From the NCBI GenBank assembly GCA_965212145.1, contig CBDBUY010000010.1:62001-126000 (forward strand): a DNA stretch of 64,000 nt. Reading direction: 5' to 3'. The DNA is from JAAEPI01 sp965212145 (GTDB lineage: Bacteria; Bacteroidota; Bacteroidia; Cytophagales; Cyclobacteriaceae). The notes below the pieces were generated by a model that saw nothing but the letters and a program-made list of their open reading frames with translations, ran no database searches and was not told where the DNA came from. Position numbers and translations under genes: made by a program. Position 1 is the stretch's first letter; each line of letters opens with the position of its first letter. This document shows positions 53,813 to 63,767 of this stretch, piece by piece.

Positions 53813-54544
53813 ATGCTGCTCCCTGTATATCCAAGCAATCCAGGCATAGTCGTCCGGCTTAGATTTTGGCGACTGGTCAAATGGAGCAGCATCTACTTTT
53901 TTTCCATCACTATTTTTCTGGTCATTGCTTTCAAATGGCTCCCCGTTCCCATGACTCCACTTATGGTGATTCGCGCTATGGAACACAAGCAAGCCGGTCA
54001 GGAAATTAGAATGATCAGAGAATGGAAATCACTGGATCAAATCTCTCCTCACTTACAGCTAGCAGTGGTTTGTACTGAAGATCAAAACTTCCTCAAGCAC
54101 CATGGAATTGATTTTGGCGCATTGAGAAAGGCTATTAATAACGAAGACGGAAGATCCAGGAGACGAGGGGCCAGCACAATCACCCAGCAGGTAGCCAAGA
54201 ATGTTTTTTTGTGGAATGGACGCAGCTATCTGCGAAAGGGGCTGGAGGCATATTTCGCCATTTTGATTGATTTTTTCTGGAGTAAACAACGAATCTTGGA
54301 GGTATACTTGAACGTAATAGAAATGGGTGACGGCATCTATGGCGCTGAAGCTGCAGCAAAGACCTATTTCAGAAAATCCGCTAAAAGCCTGACCAAGGAA
54401 CAAGCAGCCGCGATAGCCTCAATCCTACCCAACCCAAGGCGATATAGTACTACTCGACCTAGTTCTTATACACTATCTCGCATAGCCTGGACAATGCAAC
54501 AGATGAGGTTTTGGGGAGGGAAGCTAGATTGGGATAAGGAGTAA
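53813..54544 (+). CDS. mtgA: Monofunctional biosynthetic peptidoglycan transglycosylase
   Basis: A GT51 enzyme polymerising lipid II into glycan strands at the inner membrane. The 243 residues have one N-terminal membrane helix (IYFFSITIFLVIAFKWL, ~27-43). The catalytic Glu89 is in CTEDQNFLKHHGIDF, followed by GASTITQQVAKNVFLW and YLNVIEMGDGIYGAEAAA. It lacks a transpeptidase domain. Start ATG at 53813. Confidence 0.92.
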   Translation: MLLPVYPSNPGIVVRLRFWRLVKWSSIYFFSITIFLVIAFKWLPVPMTPLMVIRAMEHKQAGQEIRMIREWKSLDQISPHLQLAVVCTEDQNFLKHHGIDFGALRKAINNEDGRSRRRGASTITQQVAKNVFLWNGRSYLRKGLEAYFAILIDFFWSKQRILEVYLNVIEMGDGIYGAEAAAKTYFRKSAKSLTKEQAAAIASILPNPRRYSTTRPSSYTLSRIAWTMQQMRFWGGKLDWDKE

Positions 54545-54580
54545 AAGAAGCAGAAATAATGAGATACTAAATATAAAAAA

Positions 54581-55041
54581 ATGAGATACAAAAAATCTGA
54601 GATCGGCTGGCTGTTGATCGGTTTTTTCTTCCCATTCATTCTTTTTTTGGGGTTAATTCATTTGCTAAAATGGAAGATCAATCAATGCCCTACGCGCTGC
54701 TAATGATACTGGAAGCTGTATTTTTTTTCATAATACTGCTCTTCTACAGGCTGACGGTCGAGGTTCACAATGATCACATTCTCTTGAAATATGGCATTGG
54801 GCTGATCCGTTTTAAACTTAGAATGGACTCAATCGAGAAAACAGAAGTAATCCAAACGCCATGGTACTGGGGGCTCGGGATTCGAATTACTCAGGATGGC
54901 ATGCTATATAACATTCATAGTTCGAAGGCCCTCAAAATAAAATACCGATTTGCCCAAAAGAGTAAAACCGTACTTATAGGGAGCAAAGAGCCTACTGAGC
55001 TGGAAAATTCTTTGAGGGAAGTTTTCATATCTCCTACTTGA
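54581..55041 (+). pseudogene. PH-domain-like membrane protein, apparently frameshifted
   Basis: From the ATG at 54581 the sequence reads MRYKKSEIGWLLIGFFF with a first membrane helix, then stops at 54703 in that frame. In the neighbouring frame, from 54670, it continues MPYALLMILEAVFFFIILLFYRLTVEVHND and a ~90-residue domain resembling bacterial PH/DUF304 proteins. Together they form the expected two-helix plus PH-like protein, with one base missing near 54670-54690. If read as intact, the second part (54670-55041) is a 123-residue protein. It overlaps the convergent peptidase gene by 8 bp. Confidence 0.55.
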
Positions 55042-56101
55042 AATACCTAAAATCGTGTCCATCCTCAATCTGACAGACCGTTTCATAAATTAACTTGATG
55101 ACACTTTCTACATCATCTTTGTGAACCATTTCCACAGTGGTATGCATATACTTCAGTGGAAGAGAAATCAAAGCTGAAGCAACTCCGATATCTGAATAAG
55201 CAAAGGCGTCTGTATCTGTGCCGGTTGATCGGGAAGCAGCTTGACGTTGAATCGGAATTTTATGGGCCTCAGCCACATCTATGATCATATCACGAACGTT
55301 GTTCTGAACAGCTGGACCATATGTAACAGCAGGCCCTTTTCCAGCCGTAGTATCGCCACTGGTTTTCTTGTCGTACATGGGTGACTGGGTATCATGGGTC
55401 ACGTCAGTTACGATCGCCACATTTGGCTTGATTCGTCGCGACATCATCTCAGCTCCACGCAATCCAATCTCCTCCTGAACGGAATTAACGACATACAACC
55501 CAAAAGGCAGCTTCACTTTGTTCTCTGAAATTCGTCGAGCCACTTCAGCGATCATGAATCCACCCGCGCGATTATCCAAAGCACGGCCTACCAAGTATTT
55601 CTTATTCAACTCCATCAGTTCATCCTCGAAGGTCGCTACTGTACCCACATGGATTCCCATTTCCTCCACTTCTTTATCAGACTCTGCTCCCACATCGATG
55701 CATATGTTTTTAAGAGAAGGCGCCTCTTCTTTATCTTTTCGGACGTGGATAGCAGGCCAACCAAATACCCCCTTAACAGGCCCATTTTTGGTGTGTAGAT
55801 TCACACGCATGGATGGCGCGATCTGATGATCTGATCCTCCATTGCGAACTACGTAGATATAGCCTTCTTTGGTGACATAATTCACAAACCAGCTAATCTC
55901 ATCCGCGTGTGCTTCGATTACCATCTTGTAATCAGCTTCCGGATTAATTACGCCATAAACGCTACCATAGGTGTCCACTTCGTAGCTGTCAACGTACGGC
56001 TTGATGTAATCCAACCAAATTTTCTGCCCCTCCATTTCAAAGCCAGTTGGAGCCGCATTGTTAAGATATTTGAATAGGAAGTCGGTGCTTTTAGTATCCA
56101 T
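55034..56101 (-). CDS. M42 family metallopeptidase
   Basis: A 355-residue aminopeptidase/deblocking-type enzyme. Motifs are EAHADEISWFV near residue 65 (metal His and Asp), RALDNRAGG near 175 (bridging Asp), SVQEEIGLRGA near 208 (catalytic and metal Glu), and a C-terminal KYMHTTVEMVHKDD with a metal His. Cytoplasmic, dinuclear. Substrate peptides unknown. Convergent with the PH-like gene. Confidence 0.88.
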   Translation of the reverse strand: MDTKSTDFLFKYLNNAAPTGFEMEGQKIWLDYIKPYVDSYEVDTYGSVYGVINPEADYKMVIEAHADEISWFVNYVTKEGYIYVVRNGGSDHQIAPSMRVNLHTKNGPVKGVFGWPAIHVRKDKEEAPSLKNICIDVGAESDKEVEEMGIHVGTVATFEDELMELNKKYLVGRALDNRAGGFMIAEVARRISENKVKLPFGLYVVNSVQEEIGLRGAEMMSRRIKPNVAIVTDVTHDTQSPMYDKKTSGDTTAGKGPAVTYGPAVQNNVRDMIIDVAEAHKIPIQRQAASRSTGTDTDAFAYSDIGVASALISLPLKYMHTTVEMVHKDDVESVIKLIYETVCQIEDGHDFRYFK

Positions 56102-56158
56102 GTTTTGATTTTAGGATTTTAGATTCTCTCGATTGGTCAAATCTACAATCGAATTAAT

Positions 56159-57742
56159 CTAAAGCGGAATATTCCCGTGCTTCTTCTTCGGTAGTTTGTC
56201 CACTTTGTTTTCAAGCATTTCGAATGCCCCAATGAGCTTCTTTCTGGTATTGTGGGGAAGAATTACTTCGTCCACAAAACCTCGACTCGCGGCAATGTAT
56301 GGGTTAGCGAATTTCTCCGTGTACTCATCTATTTTCTCCTGAAGCTTTTGATTGGAATCATCCGCCGCATCAATTTCTCTCTTGAAAATGATCTCAGCTG
56401 CCCCTTGCGCTCCCATCACGGCGATCTCAGCTGTAGGCCAAGCAAAATTCATATCTGCCCCGATATGCTTGGAATTCATCACATCATAAGCTCCTCCATA
56501 AGCTTTTCTGGTTATGACCGTGATCCGCGGCACTGTCGCCTCACTGAAAGCGTAGAGTAGTTTGGCCCCATTGGTGATAATGGCATTCCATTCCTGATCA
56601 GTACCAGGTAAGAATCCAGGCACGTCTTCCAGCACCAAAAGTGGGACATTGAAGCTATCACAGAAACGAACAAATCTCCCGGCCTTGGTGCTGGCATGAA
56701 TATCCAAAACCCCGGCCATCTGCATGGGCTGGTTGGCAACAATCCCGATACTTCGCCCCGCCAACCTGCCAAATCCGCAAAGAATATTTTCAGCGAAATC
56801 CTTATGTACTTCCAGAAAAGATTCCCGATCAATAATGCCATAGATCACATCGTGCATGTCATAAGGCTGATTCGGGTTATCTGGAAGTATGTTATCAAGT
56901 TCATCTCTCGTTTCATCGCCCATATCATATTCCAAAGCAGGAGGCAGGTCCTCGCAATTCGATGGGATATAGCTCAGCAGTTTCTTGATTCGAAGGATAC
57001 ACTCCGCTTCGTTTTGACAGGCAAAATGTGTTACGCCACTTTTACTTGCATGCGCTTGAGCTCCTCCTAATTCCTCGCTCGTGACCTCCTCATTAGTCAC
57101 CGTCTTCACCACGTTCGGGCCCGTCACAAACATGTAGCTGGACTTCTCCACCATAAAAATGAAATCAGTTATCGCCGGGGAATAAACCGCCCCCCCCGCA
57201 CATGGTCCCAGAATTGCAGAAATCTGAGGCACCACACCAGAGGCTAATGTATTTCTGTAGAATATGTCAGCATAGCCACCCAGCGAAACCACTCCCTCTT
57301 GAATCCTTGCTCCCCCGGAATCATTCAGGCCAATGACCGGGTGTCCATTCTTCATGGCTAGGTCCATGATCTTCACGATTTTCTCCGCAAAAGTCTCAGA
57401 AAGCGAACCTCCAAAGACCGTGAAGTCCTGGCTAAAAACGTAAACCGTCCTACCCTCAATTGTTCCGTACCCAGTAACTACGCCATCGCCCAGAATTTTC
57501 TGTTTTTCCATTCCAAAATCCGTGGATCGATGGGTGACGAATTTTCCGATTTCCTGAAACGACCCTTTATCCAATAATAGATCTATTCGCTCTCTTGCGG
57601 TCAGCTTTCCTTTTTCATGCTGTTTGGCTATTCTCTTCTCACCACCTCCCACCATGGCCTCTTTATTCATGGTTTCCAATCTTTCGATTTTCTCCTGGGT
57701 GCTAACAATGAAACTGGCTGATTTTGGCTTCTCCTTGCTCAT
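56159..57742 (-). CDS. Acyl-CoA (propionyl-CoA) carboxylase beta subunit
   Basis: A 527-residue biotin-dependent carboxyltransferase (PccB/AccD-like). GKLTARERIDLLLDKGSF near residues 46-63, DSGGARIQEGVVSLGGYADIF near 142-162, GPCAGGAVYSPA near 178 and DVPGFLPGTDQEWNAII near 368-384 form the two acyl-CoA/biotin halves. The length matches propionyl-CoA carboxylase. The biotin/carboxylase alpha subunit is not in the window. Confidence 0.9.
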   Translation of the reverse strand: MSKEKPKSASFIVSTQEKIERLETMNKEAMVGGGEKRIAKQHEKGKLTARERIDLLLDKGSFQEIGKFVTHRSTDFGMEKQKILGDGVVTGYGTIEGRTVYVFSQDFTVFGGSLSETFAEKIVKIMDLAMKNGHPVIGLNDSGGARIQEGVVSLGGYADIFYRNTLASGVVPQISAILGPCAGGAVYSPAITDFIFMVEKSSYMFVTGPNVVKTVTNEEVTSEELGGAQAHASKSGVTHFACQNEAECILRIKKLLSYIPSNCEDLPPALEYDMGDETRDELDNILPDNPNQPYDMHDVIYGIIDRESFLEVHKDFAENILCGFGRLAGRSIGIVANQPMQMAGVLDIHASTKAGRFVRFCDSFNVPLLVLEDVPGFLPGTDQEWNAIITNGAKLLYAFSEATVPRITVITRKAYGGAYDVMNSKHIGADMNFAWPTAEIAVMGAQGAAEIIFKREIDAADDSNQKLQEKIDEYTEKFANPYIAASRGFVDEVILPHNTRKKLIGAFEMLENKVDKLPKKKHGNIPL

Positions 57743-57841
57743 GAAAATGGGTTAATAAGGTGCCAAAGATATTGAAAGTTCAGACCTAATTATTCGGCAC
57801 GGTTTATGATTATTCTTAGAAAAAATTATATTGCAAGAAGA

Positions 57842-58789
57842 ATGAAGATCGCAGTAATAGACATGGGTACCAACACTTTTCACCTGGTGATTGCAGAAGT
57901 GAATGATGGTGAAGTGATTACACTTCATAAAGAGCGGACAGTTGTTCGTATCGGACAACATGGTTTACGGGACGGATGGATCACGTTGGAGGCTCAAACT
58001 CGTGCTTTAACCGCATTGAATAATTTCCGCCAAAAGATTGATGAATGCGGCATTAGAAAAATTTATGCGACAGCCACTTCGGCTATTAGAAGCGCGGCAA
58101 ATGGTCTGGATCTGATTCAAATGATCAAAGACACCACGGATATCGATGTGAAAATTATTTCTGGACAGGAAGAAGCTACTTTCATTTTCGGAGGTACGAA
58201 ACGTGCGGTGGATCTAGAGAAAGGCTGTTTTCTGATTATGGATATTGGTGGGGGCAGCATTGAATTCATCATCGCTAAAGATGGAGAAGCAATGTGGATG
58301 GAGAGTTTTGAGATAGGCGGTCAAAGATTGATCGATAATTTTCATAAAAACGATCCGATTACATTCGGTGAAATCCAAAACCTGGAGAGCTACTTCGACA
58401 AATCTCTGGAGAACCTTCACGAAGCTTGTAGAGTTTTCAAACCGACGACTCTGGTAGGGTCTTCCGGCACCTTTGATACACTTAGTGAAATTTATTGTCA
58501 GGAATCTGGTCTGGTTAGTGAATCTAAAACCGACTTACCCGTTTCTTTGGATCATTACCACGAATTACACGCAAGGCTCATCACTCTAACCCGAGACGAA
58601 CGTCTGGCCATTCCCGGGATGATTGAAATGCGCGTGGAAATGATCGTGGTAGCCAGTGTTTTGATCTCTTATGTCATGAGGAGATACGATCTGACTGAGC
58701 TTAAAGCGTCTGCATACGCCCTTAAAGAAGGAGTCCTGTTTCATATTCTGGAAAGTCTTCAAGGATCTAAGACATTCAAAATGAAATAA
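57842..58789 (+). CDS. Exopolyphosphatase / Ppx-GppA family
   Basis: A 315-residue actin-fold phosphatase. MKIAVIDMGTNTFHLVIAEV is the phosphate-1 motif, FLIMDIGGGSIEFI near residue 137-150 is the phosphate-2 motif, and SSGTFDTLSEIY near 216 gives the adenosine-like motif. It lacks the C-terminal extension of long Ppx. ATG at 57842 is chosen over a 12-residue longer reading from 57806. It may hydrolyse polyphosphate or (p)ppGpp precursors. Confidence 0.85.
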   Translation: MKIAVIDMGTNTFHLVIAEVNDGEVITLHKERTVVRIGQHGLRDGWITLEAQTRALTALNNFRQKIDECGIRKIYATATSAIRSAANGLDLIQMIKDTTDIDVKIISGQEEATFIFGGTKRAVDLEKGCFLIMDIGGGSIEFIIAKDGEAMWMESFEIGGQRLIDNFHKNDPITFGEIQNLESYFDKSLENLHEACRVFKPTTLVGSSGTFDTLSEIYCQESGLVSESKTDLPVSLDHYHELHARLITLTRDERLAIPGMIEMRVEMIVVASVLISYVMRRYDLTELKASAYALKEGVLFHILESLQGSKTFKMK

Positions 58790-58812
58790 CAGAACTCCCC
58801 CCAGCCAAAAAC

Positions 58813-60408
58813 TTAAAGCCCCGAAATATCCTTACCCTTTGGATACTTCACCTCAAAACTGAGTTGTAATTTGAATTGCTGTCCGGGGCTCAAAGTCACT
58901 GTCCAGTTTACCTCCCCGGTGTTCTCTTCCATCTTACCCCCATTTAGCCCCACATTCTCTACTTTGATATCTGAGTTTCGAGTCACGGGAATCTGATCCT
59001 GGATAGTAACAGAAATCTGCTTGGACTTATTATTCTTCAATGTGATTTCATAGACAATCGTCTCCTTATGGTTCGTGCCTATCGTTCGCTTAGAGGACAA
59101 ATCGGTTAGCTTCTTTCGTTCGACCATAATGCCCGGATCGTACCCCAATGAGATTGGTAAATTATCAGCGGTGCTGTTCGGATCCATATAAGACTTACCC
59201 ACATAGCCGCCCTCAAAGAAGATGTTGATCGGCCCTGGCAGCAAGACCAATTCGCCCCAGTTTCTGGCTTTTGCAATTAAGAACACCCTTGGTCGTAGCT
59301 TGGGGACGGTCTGATATTCATAGTCTGCATCGACTTCCTGTTTTCTGATGGTAACGTTCAGAGGTTTCTCTCCCGAATTGAGGGAATATGGCCTGTCCAC
59401 TTCGTAATTGGTGTACATGGTCTTGGTCTCAGATGAAACAGCGATCTCGTCAATTTCAGGAGCCTCCTCGAAAACAATATCCGCTGCAGGAGCCGCCAGC
59501 CGCATATCGTTTGCATAGCCAGTAACCACAACTTCCTGCAAAGCATTCGAGGAAAATCTGTTGTTAAAGTCCAAATATTGTGGATTGAGTCTTGGCTTTA
59601 TAATTCCAGCATTCGGATTTCCAGTGGAGAGAGTAAGATTGACATCCTTCCAATTTTCACCCGTATTCTGCGTGATAATCGCTTTGTAGTTCAGCTGCAG
59701 TTTCTCCCCCACATCTTCTGATCTGATGTCATACTCGGCTCTCCACCCTGCTGATCCCACCATGTACACGATTTCTAATTCAGCATTGGTGGCGGAAGCG
59801 ACATCCACATTGACCACAATCTCCCCGGAGTTTTGCCGAAACTGAGAAGTACGATCGTTGTAATGGGCCTGTAACTTCTGAAGCTCCTTCCTTTTTTCTT
59901 TAGTCTGCTCACCTAACTCCAGTTGCTCATCTGAAATGGCATTGAGTCTGTTTCGATAATAAGTGGAAATTGTCTTTAGCTGTTCCAGACTTAGATTCTC
60001 TTGATTTCCGCCAATGCGCAGATTGGCCTCCAGCATGGTTCGTTCTGATTCCAACGCTCCGGTTTTGTTTACCAGTTTCCTTATGTCCAAATTGAGTTCA
60101 TCGATCTGATCTTTGATATTCATCAGATCTTCTGGCAATTCATTCTCATTCAGGAAATTTTGACGTAACGATATTCCAAGAATGGTGAGCTTACCTGTTC
60201 CACGAACCTGGATATTGTTTCGGTCAACCATGGTAGAAACTCCAGTGAAAACCAGCTCCTGCTCGCCTGGTGATAAACTCAGCGAAGCTGTCCGGGTCAC
60301 CTCCGCTTTGGTTTGGAAAACCGTCACCGACTTGACCTTGGAAGGATGATTCTTGGCTTGTACCGAAACGACAAAAAGTAGAATAAAAACGTAAACTAGA
60401 TTTTTCAT
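58813..60408 (-). CDS. DUF4139/DUF4140 domain-containing secreted protein
   Basis: A 531-residue exported protein. The signal peptide (LVYVFILLFVVSVQAKN) is followed by a DUF4140 N-terminus (VKSVTVFQTKAEVTRTASLSL), a coiled coil (~90-190), and a DUF4139 beta-rich region (VYMVGSAGWRAEYDIRSEDVGEKLQLNYKAIITQNTGENWKDVNLTLSTG). A short ALQEVVVTGYAN segment in the middle resembles Bacteroidota outer-membrane receptor motifs. Function is not established. Relatives are called mucoidy inhibitor-like. Confidence 0.82.
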   Translation of the reverse strand: MKNLVYVFILLFVVSVQAKNHPSKVKSVTVFQTKAEVTRTASLSLSPGEQELVFTGVSTMVDRNNIQVRGTGKLTILGISLRQNFLNENELPEDLMNIKDQIDELNLDIRKLVNKTGALESERTMLEANLRIGGNQENLSLEQLKTISTYYRNRLNAISDEQLELGEQTKEKRKELQKLQAHYNDRTSQFRQNSGEIVVNVDVASATNAELEIVYMVGSAGWRAEYDIRSEDVGEKLQLNYKAIITQNTGENWKDVNLTLSTGNPNAGIIKPRLNPQYLDFNNRFSSNALQEVVVTGYANDMRLAAPAADIVFEEAPEIDEIAVSSETKTMYTNYEVDRPYSLNSGEKPLNVTIRKQEVDADYEYQTVPKLRPRVFLIAKARNWGELVLLPGPINIFFEGGYVGKSYMDPNSTADNLPISLGYDPGIMVERKKLTDLSSKRTIGTNHKETIVYEITLKNNKSKQISVTIQDQIPVTRNSDIKVENVGLNGGKMEENTGEVNWTVTLSPGQQFKLQLSFEVKYPKGKDISGL

Positions 60409-60554
60409 AATGTGCGTGTTTTTCTATCAAGATTCATAAAATAAGAAATTCCATAAAAGAATCTCGAAAAGATTGTCAAGTTAGATGGTTCACTGCTGTT
60501 TTCATCAATTACGTGGCATGGTGCCATTAAATTTGCCTGCTTAAATCAGCCGTC

Positions 60555-61628
60555 ATGAATATTTCCGCAGAGCGACTTTTTGAATTCACTAAATCCATCC
60601 TGATGGGCATGGGGTGCCCCGAGAAAGATGCGCATCAGGGAGCTGAGGTGTTGATCAGCGCAGACCTTCGCGGAGTTGACTCTCACGGTGTGGCTCGTTT
60701 ATCAGGATATGTTCGTTTGCATGAGAAAGGTCGTTTAAACCCGAAACCTGAAATCAAGATTGTTCATGAAACTCCGAGCACGGCAGTTGTAAATGGGGAT
60801 GCAGGACTTGGCTTAGTGGTCGGCCCAAAGGCCATGAAGATTGCGTTGGAGAAAGCCGACAAAGTTGGAACCGGCTGGGTCGGAGTAAGAAATTCCAATC
60901 ATTACGGTATTGCGGGCTACCACGCCATGATGGCACTAGAGAGAGATTGCATTGGTTGGTCGTTTACCAATGCCAGCCCATTGGTATCGCCAACCTTCGG
61001 GAAAGAAAGATTGCTTGGCACAAATCCAATCTCAGTGGCCATTCCTGCAAAAAATCAACCGCCATTTGTTCTTGACATGGCTACCACAACAGCCGCTAAT
61101 GGGAAACTTGAAGTCCTGCAACGAAAAAATGAAGATGCCCCTTATGGGTGGCTCGCTGATGCTGAAGGGCAGGTCATCACTGACTCACACGGCCTGAAAA
61201 AAGGAGGCTCAATGTTGCCGCTGGGGGGCGATCGCATGCACGGCTCGCACAAAGGTTATGGACTGGGCGCACTCGTAGATATTCTTTCGGGTGTTCTTCC
61301 CGGGGCAAATTACGGTCCTTGGGTGCCTCCGTTTGTTTCCTTTATTGATCCTTTGGATGAAAAAGTTGGCGAAGGGCTTGGTCACTTCTTTGGAGCCATG
61401 CGAGTGGATGCATTCCGACCAGCAGATGAGTTCAAGGAGCACATGGATAATTGGATCGAGCGATTCAGAGAATCAGCGATCACATCTGGAAATGAGAAAG
61501 TCTTGATACCTGGCGATCCTGAGAGAGAGCTTACAGAGGAACGTCAAAAAAACGGACTCAATTTGCTCCCTGCTGTAGTTGAAGATTTGGAGAAGCTTGG
61601 AAAGAAATACCAGGTAAAACTGACCTAG
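60555..61628 (+). CDS. Malate/L-lactate dehydrogenase-family oxidoreductase
   Basis: A 357-residue Ldh2/YbiC-type NAD(P) dehydrogenase distinct from Rossmann LDHs. DLRGVDSHGVARLSGYVRL near 35-53, RNSNHYGIAGYHAMMAL near 115-131 and GSHKGYGLGALVDIL near 234 are family motifs. The substrate may be malate, lactate, sulfolactate or ureidoglycolate. The start ATG is at 60555. It ends against the convergent DUF819 gene with no gap. Confidence 0.85.
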   Translation: MNISAERLFEFTKSILMGMGCPEKDAHQGAEVLISADLRGVDSHGVARLSGYVRLHEKGRLNPKPEIKIVHETPSTAVVNGDAGLGLVVGPKAMKIALEKADKVGTGWVGVRNSNHYGIAGYHAMMALERDCIGWSFTNASPLVSPTFGKERLLGTNPISVAIPAKNQPPFVLDMATTTAANGKLEVLQRKNEDAPYGWLADAEGQVITDSHGLKKGGSMLPLGGDRMHGSHKGYGLGALVDILSGVLPGANYGPWVPPFVSFIDPLDEKVGEGLGHFFGAMRVDAFRPADEFKEHMDNWIERFRESAITSGNEKVLIPGDPERELTEERQKNGLNLLPAVVEDLEKLGKKYQVKLT

Positions 61629-62771
61629 TTATAGAACCCCAGCCACCAAGAATCCCAAGTAAGTTCCCAAACCCGATCCTAAAGAACCCGCCAAAATAGC
61701 CGGGAGAAGTAAGTCATTTCGATTGAAACTTTTGGCCAGTGCAAGGGCCGTACTCGCACCGCCCACATTTGCTTGAGACGCAATGGCGATAATGAACCAA
61801 TCGGATTTTAGAATCAAGCCCATTAAGATTAGAAAGGTCCCATGAACCAAGACGATGAGCACAGTGAAAAGAAGAATGTCAAAAGCAAATGCTCCCACTT
61901 CCAATAGGGCAGATACCTCGCAAAATGCACCTACTACAACCAAGAAAAGATAGACTGAAAACATTCCTAAAAGTTTGGCGCCAGGCAATCGCTGAATCTG
62001 TTTCAATTGTGCTAGAACCAAAGCAATTGTGGTGAGAATCAGCACGGATGGCACTTCCCAATTCCATAATTTGGTCCATTCGGACAATAGGTCAGATAAG
62101 AGCAGTGCCGCAGCTCCAATGAAAAGCATGAGAGCGAGATTCATTGGATTCAAATGCTCTCGATCCTCATGGTCTAAATAAGATTTTCCCGGAACCTTTA
62201 AGATCGGATTTGGTTTGATCTTCATCATTATTGCCGGCAGGCTAAGCGTTATCATCATCCAGACGGCCGTTACGATGTTGTCAGCCACTACTACACCAGT
62301 ATAAATCGCGCCTTCTCTGAGTATTCCATAATGAAGCGCCACAGCATTGAAATTGGCGCTACCTCCCGTGTACGTACCGGTCATCATCCCCGCTATCGCC
62401 GCATAATTTTCACCAAAAACTTGCTGATAGTCGATGGCTTGAAGTGCTACTAATACTCCAATCATGGTGCCCATGGAGCCCAGACAAAATGCCACCAGCA
62501 TTGGAATACCGGCCTTTCTTAGTTCCTTCAAATTGACACCTAGCAAAAGGAAAAATATGCTAGCCGGGGCGACATACTTGAAAATCTGATTGTAAACCGG
62601 AGATGAATTAGACGCAGAGGGAATCAAGCCAGCATTGGCGAGGATTGCCCCCAGAATAATGACCAAAAGAGAACTACTTATGTGCTTCAGAAAGGTTTTC
62701 TTGCAAAGCCATTCGCTAACGAAAATCAGCGCAAACAGGACAGTCAGAATGTAAAGGGAATTCTGAATCAT
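61629..62771 (-). CDS. DUF819 family membrane protein
   Basis: A 380-residue protein with about ten hydrophobic segments, beginning LYILTVLFALIFVSEWLCKK. GMMTGTYTGGSANFNAVALHYGI near residue 129-151 and ASQANVGGASTALALAK near 332-348 are DUF819 signatures with internal-repeat character. Transport is likely but the substrate is unknown. Confidence 0.82.
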   Translation of the reverse strand: MIQNSLYILTVLFALIFVSEWLCKKTFLKHISSSLLVIILGAILANAGLIPSASNSSPVYNQIFKYVAPASIFFLLLGVNLKELRKAGIPMLVAFCLGSMGTMIGVLVALQAIDYQQVFGENYAAIAGMMTGTYTGGSANFNAVALHYGILREGAIYTGVVVADNIVTAVWMMITLSLPAIMMKIKPNPILKVPGKSYLDHEDREHLNPMNLALMLFIGAAALLLSDLLSEWTKLWNWEVPSVLILTTIALVLAQLKQIQRLPGAKLLGMFSVYLFLVVVGAFCEVSALLEVGAFAFDILLFTVLIVLVHGTFLILMGLILKSDWFIIAIASQANVGGASTALALAKSFNRNDLLLPAILAGSLGSGLGTYLGFLVAGVL

Positions 62772-62810
62772 GAATCGGCAAGATAATCAATGACCAAAAT
62801 CATCGGAGAC

Positions 62811-62838
62811 AAAAAAAGCCCGACAAACGCCAGGCTTT
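62811..62838 (-). terminator. Terminator of the outer-membrane-like gene
   Basis: On the minus strand, AAAGCC and GGCTTTTTTT form a hairpin with a seven-T run, about 20 bp after the stop at 62859. Confidence 0.65.
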
Positions 62839-62858
62839 CAGAAGTTTTTGATCTTCCC

Positions 62859-63407
62859 CTAGAATCCAAAGGCAAATCCTGCCCGGATCGACAAGGGGGA
62901 AGCGTAAGGCTGAGGAAGTTCATTTGGATCGTATAGTACGTTGTAAAGTGCCAACAAGAAGAAGCCCGCATTTCTCCCAACGTTTTCTTGGTAGCCACCT
63001 CCAAGCCAAAGGGCATTGTAGCCATCTCTTTCGGTGGTCAGGTTTCCTTCTGAGTCCACGCCTGTGGCGTACTCGTAATTTAAGTATTCAAACTCCGCAT
63101 GCGCAAAATATTCATCGATCTGAAATCTTGTGAACGGTGCAATTCCATAGTTGCTATAACTCGCCTTACCGAAACTGGTATTCGTGCTCACATACTGATA
63201 AGTGAAACTAGTCCCAACGGAAAACGGATCGGTGATTTTATATCCGACCAACGGACTGGCGCTAACTGAGGTGTGATCTGTACCAATACTCAGCCCAAAA
63301 CCGCCTCCGAAGTACCACTTGTCCATTCCGCCTCCACCACTTCTATACTGGGCCTCAGCAAACTGAACCATCCCGAGAATACAGGCAAATACGAATAACT
63401 TTCTCAT
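62859..63407 (-). CDS. Outer-membrane beta-barrel-like protein
   Basis: A 182-residue exported protein. The signal peptide (LFVFACILGMVQFAEA) is followed by alternating aromatic and polar strands (YFGGGFGLSIGTDH, SVGTSFTYQYVSTNTSF, YFAHAEFEYLNYEY) ending in FAFGF, a C-terminal aromatic as in beta-barrel proteins. Cargo or function unknown. The ATG at 63407 is chosen because it begins the signal peptide. Confidence 0.7.
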   Translation of the reverse strand: MRKLFVFACILGMVQFAEAQYRSGGGGMDKWYFGGGFGLSIGTDHTSVSASPLVGYKITDPFSVGTSFTYQYVSTNTSFGKASYSNYGIAPFTRFQIDEYFAHAEFEYLNYEYATGVDSEGNLTTERDGYNALWLGGGYQENVGRNAGFFLLALYNVLYDPNELPQPYASPLSIRAGFAFGF

Positions 63408-63417
63408 AGCGTAAGAT

Positions 63418-63723
63418 TTAGTCTTTAGTTTCTTCAACAATTATATACACGTCTTCACTATCCTTCTTCATCAGGTATTTTTCCCGAGCAAGTTTTTCCA
63501 AAGCCTCTTCATCCGTCAAAAGCGCTTCACGATCATTCTTTACTTCCAGGATTTTGTCCTCATAAAACTCCTTAGACTCCCTAAGCTCTCTATTCTTTTT
63601 AGAAAGTTTACTCTGGGTAAAGAGGTCATTGGAATCAAAAAAAAGCAACCAAAGCAAAAAGAAGAACCCTACCAGAAAGTAGAAACTCTTGAAGAACTTA
63701 GGCACTCGATCGAGAAATTTCAT
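63418..63723 (-). CDS. Septum formation initiator family protein (DivIC/FtsB-like)
   Basis: A 101-residue bitopic protein. One membrane helix (FYFLVGFFFLLWLLFF, ~14-29) precedes a coiled coil (KLSKKNRELRESKEFYEDKI) and the short motif EKLAREKYLMKKDSEDVYII, all as in DivIC/FtsB division proteins. It sits directly downstream of eno, an arrangement familiar for this family. Confidence 0.85.
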   Translation of the reverse strand: MKFLDRVPKFFKSFYFLVGFFFLLWLLFFDSNDLFTQSKLSKKNRELRESKEFYEDKILEVKNDREALLTDEEALEKLAREKYLMKKDSEDVYIIVEETKD

Positions 63724-63767
63724 TGGAATAAAGGTAAAAAAAAGAGCCGACTAGCGGCTCTAAAAAA

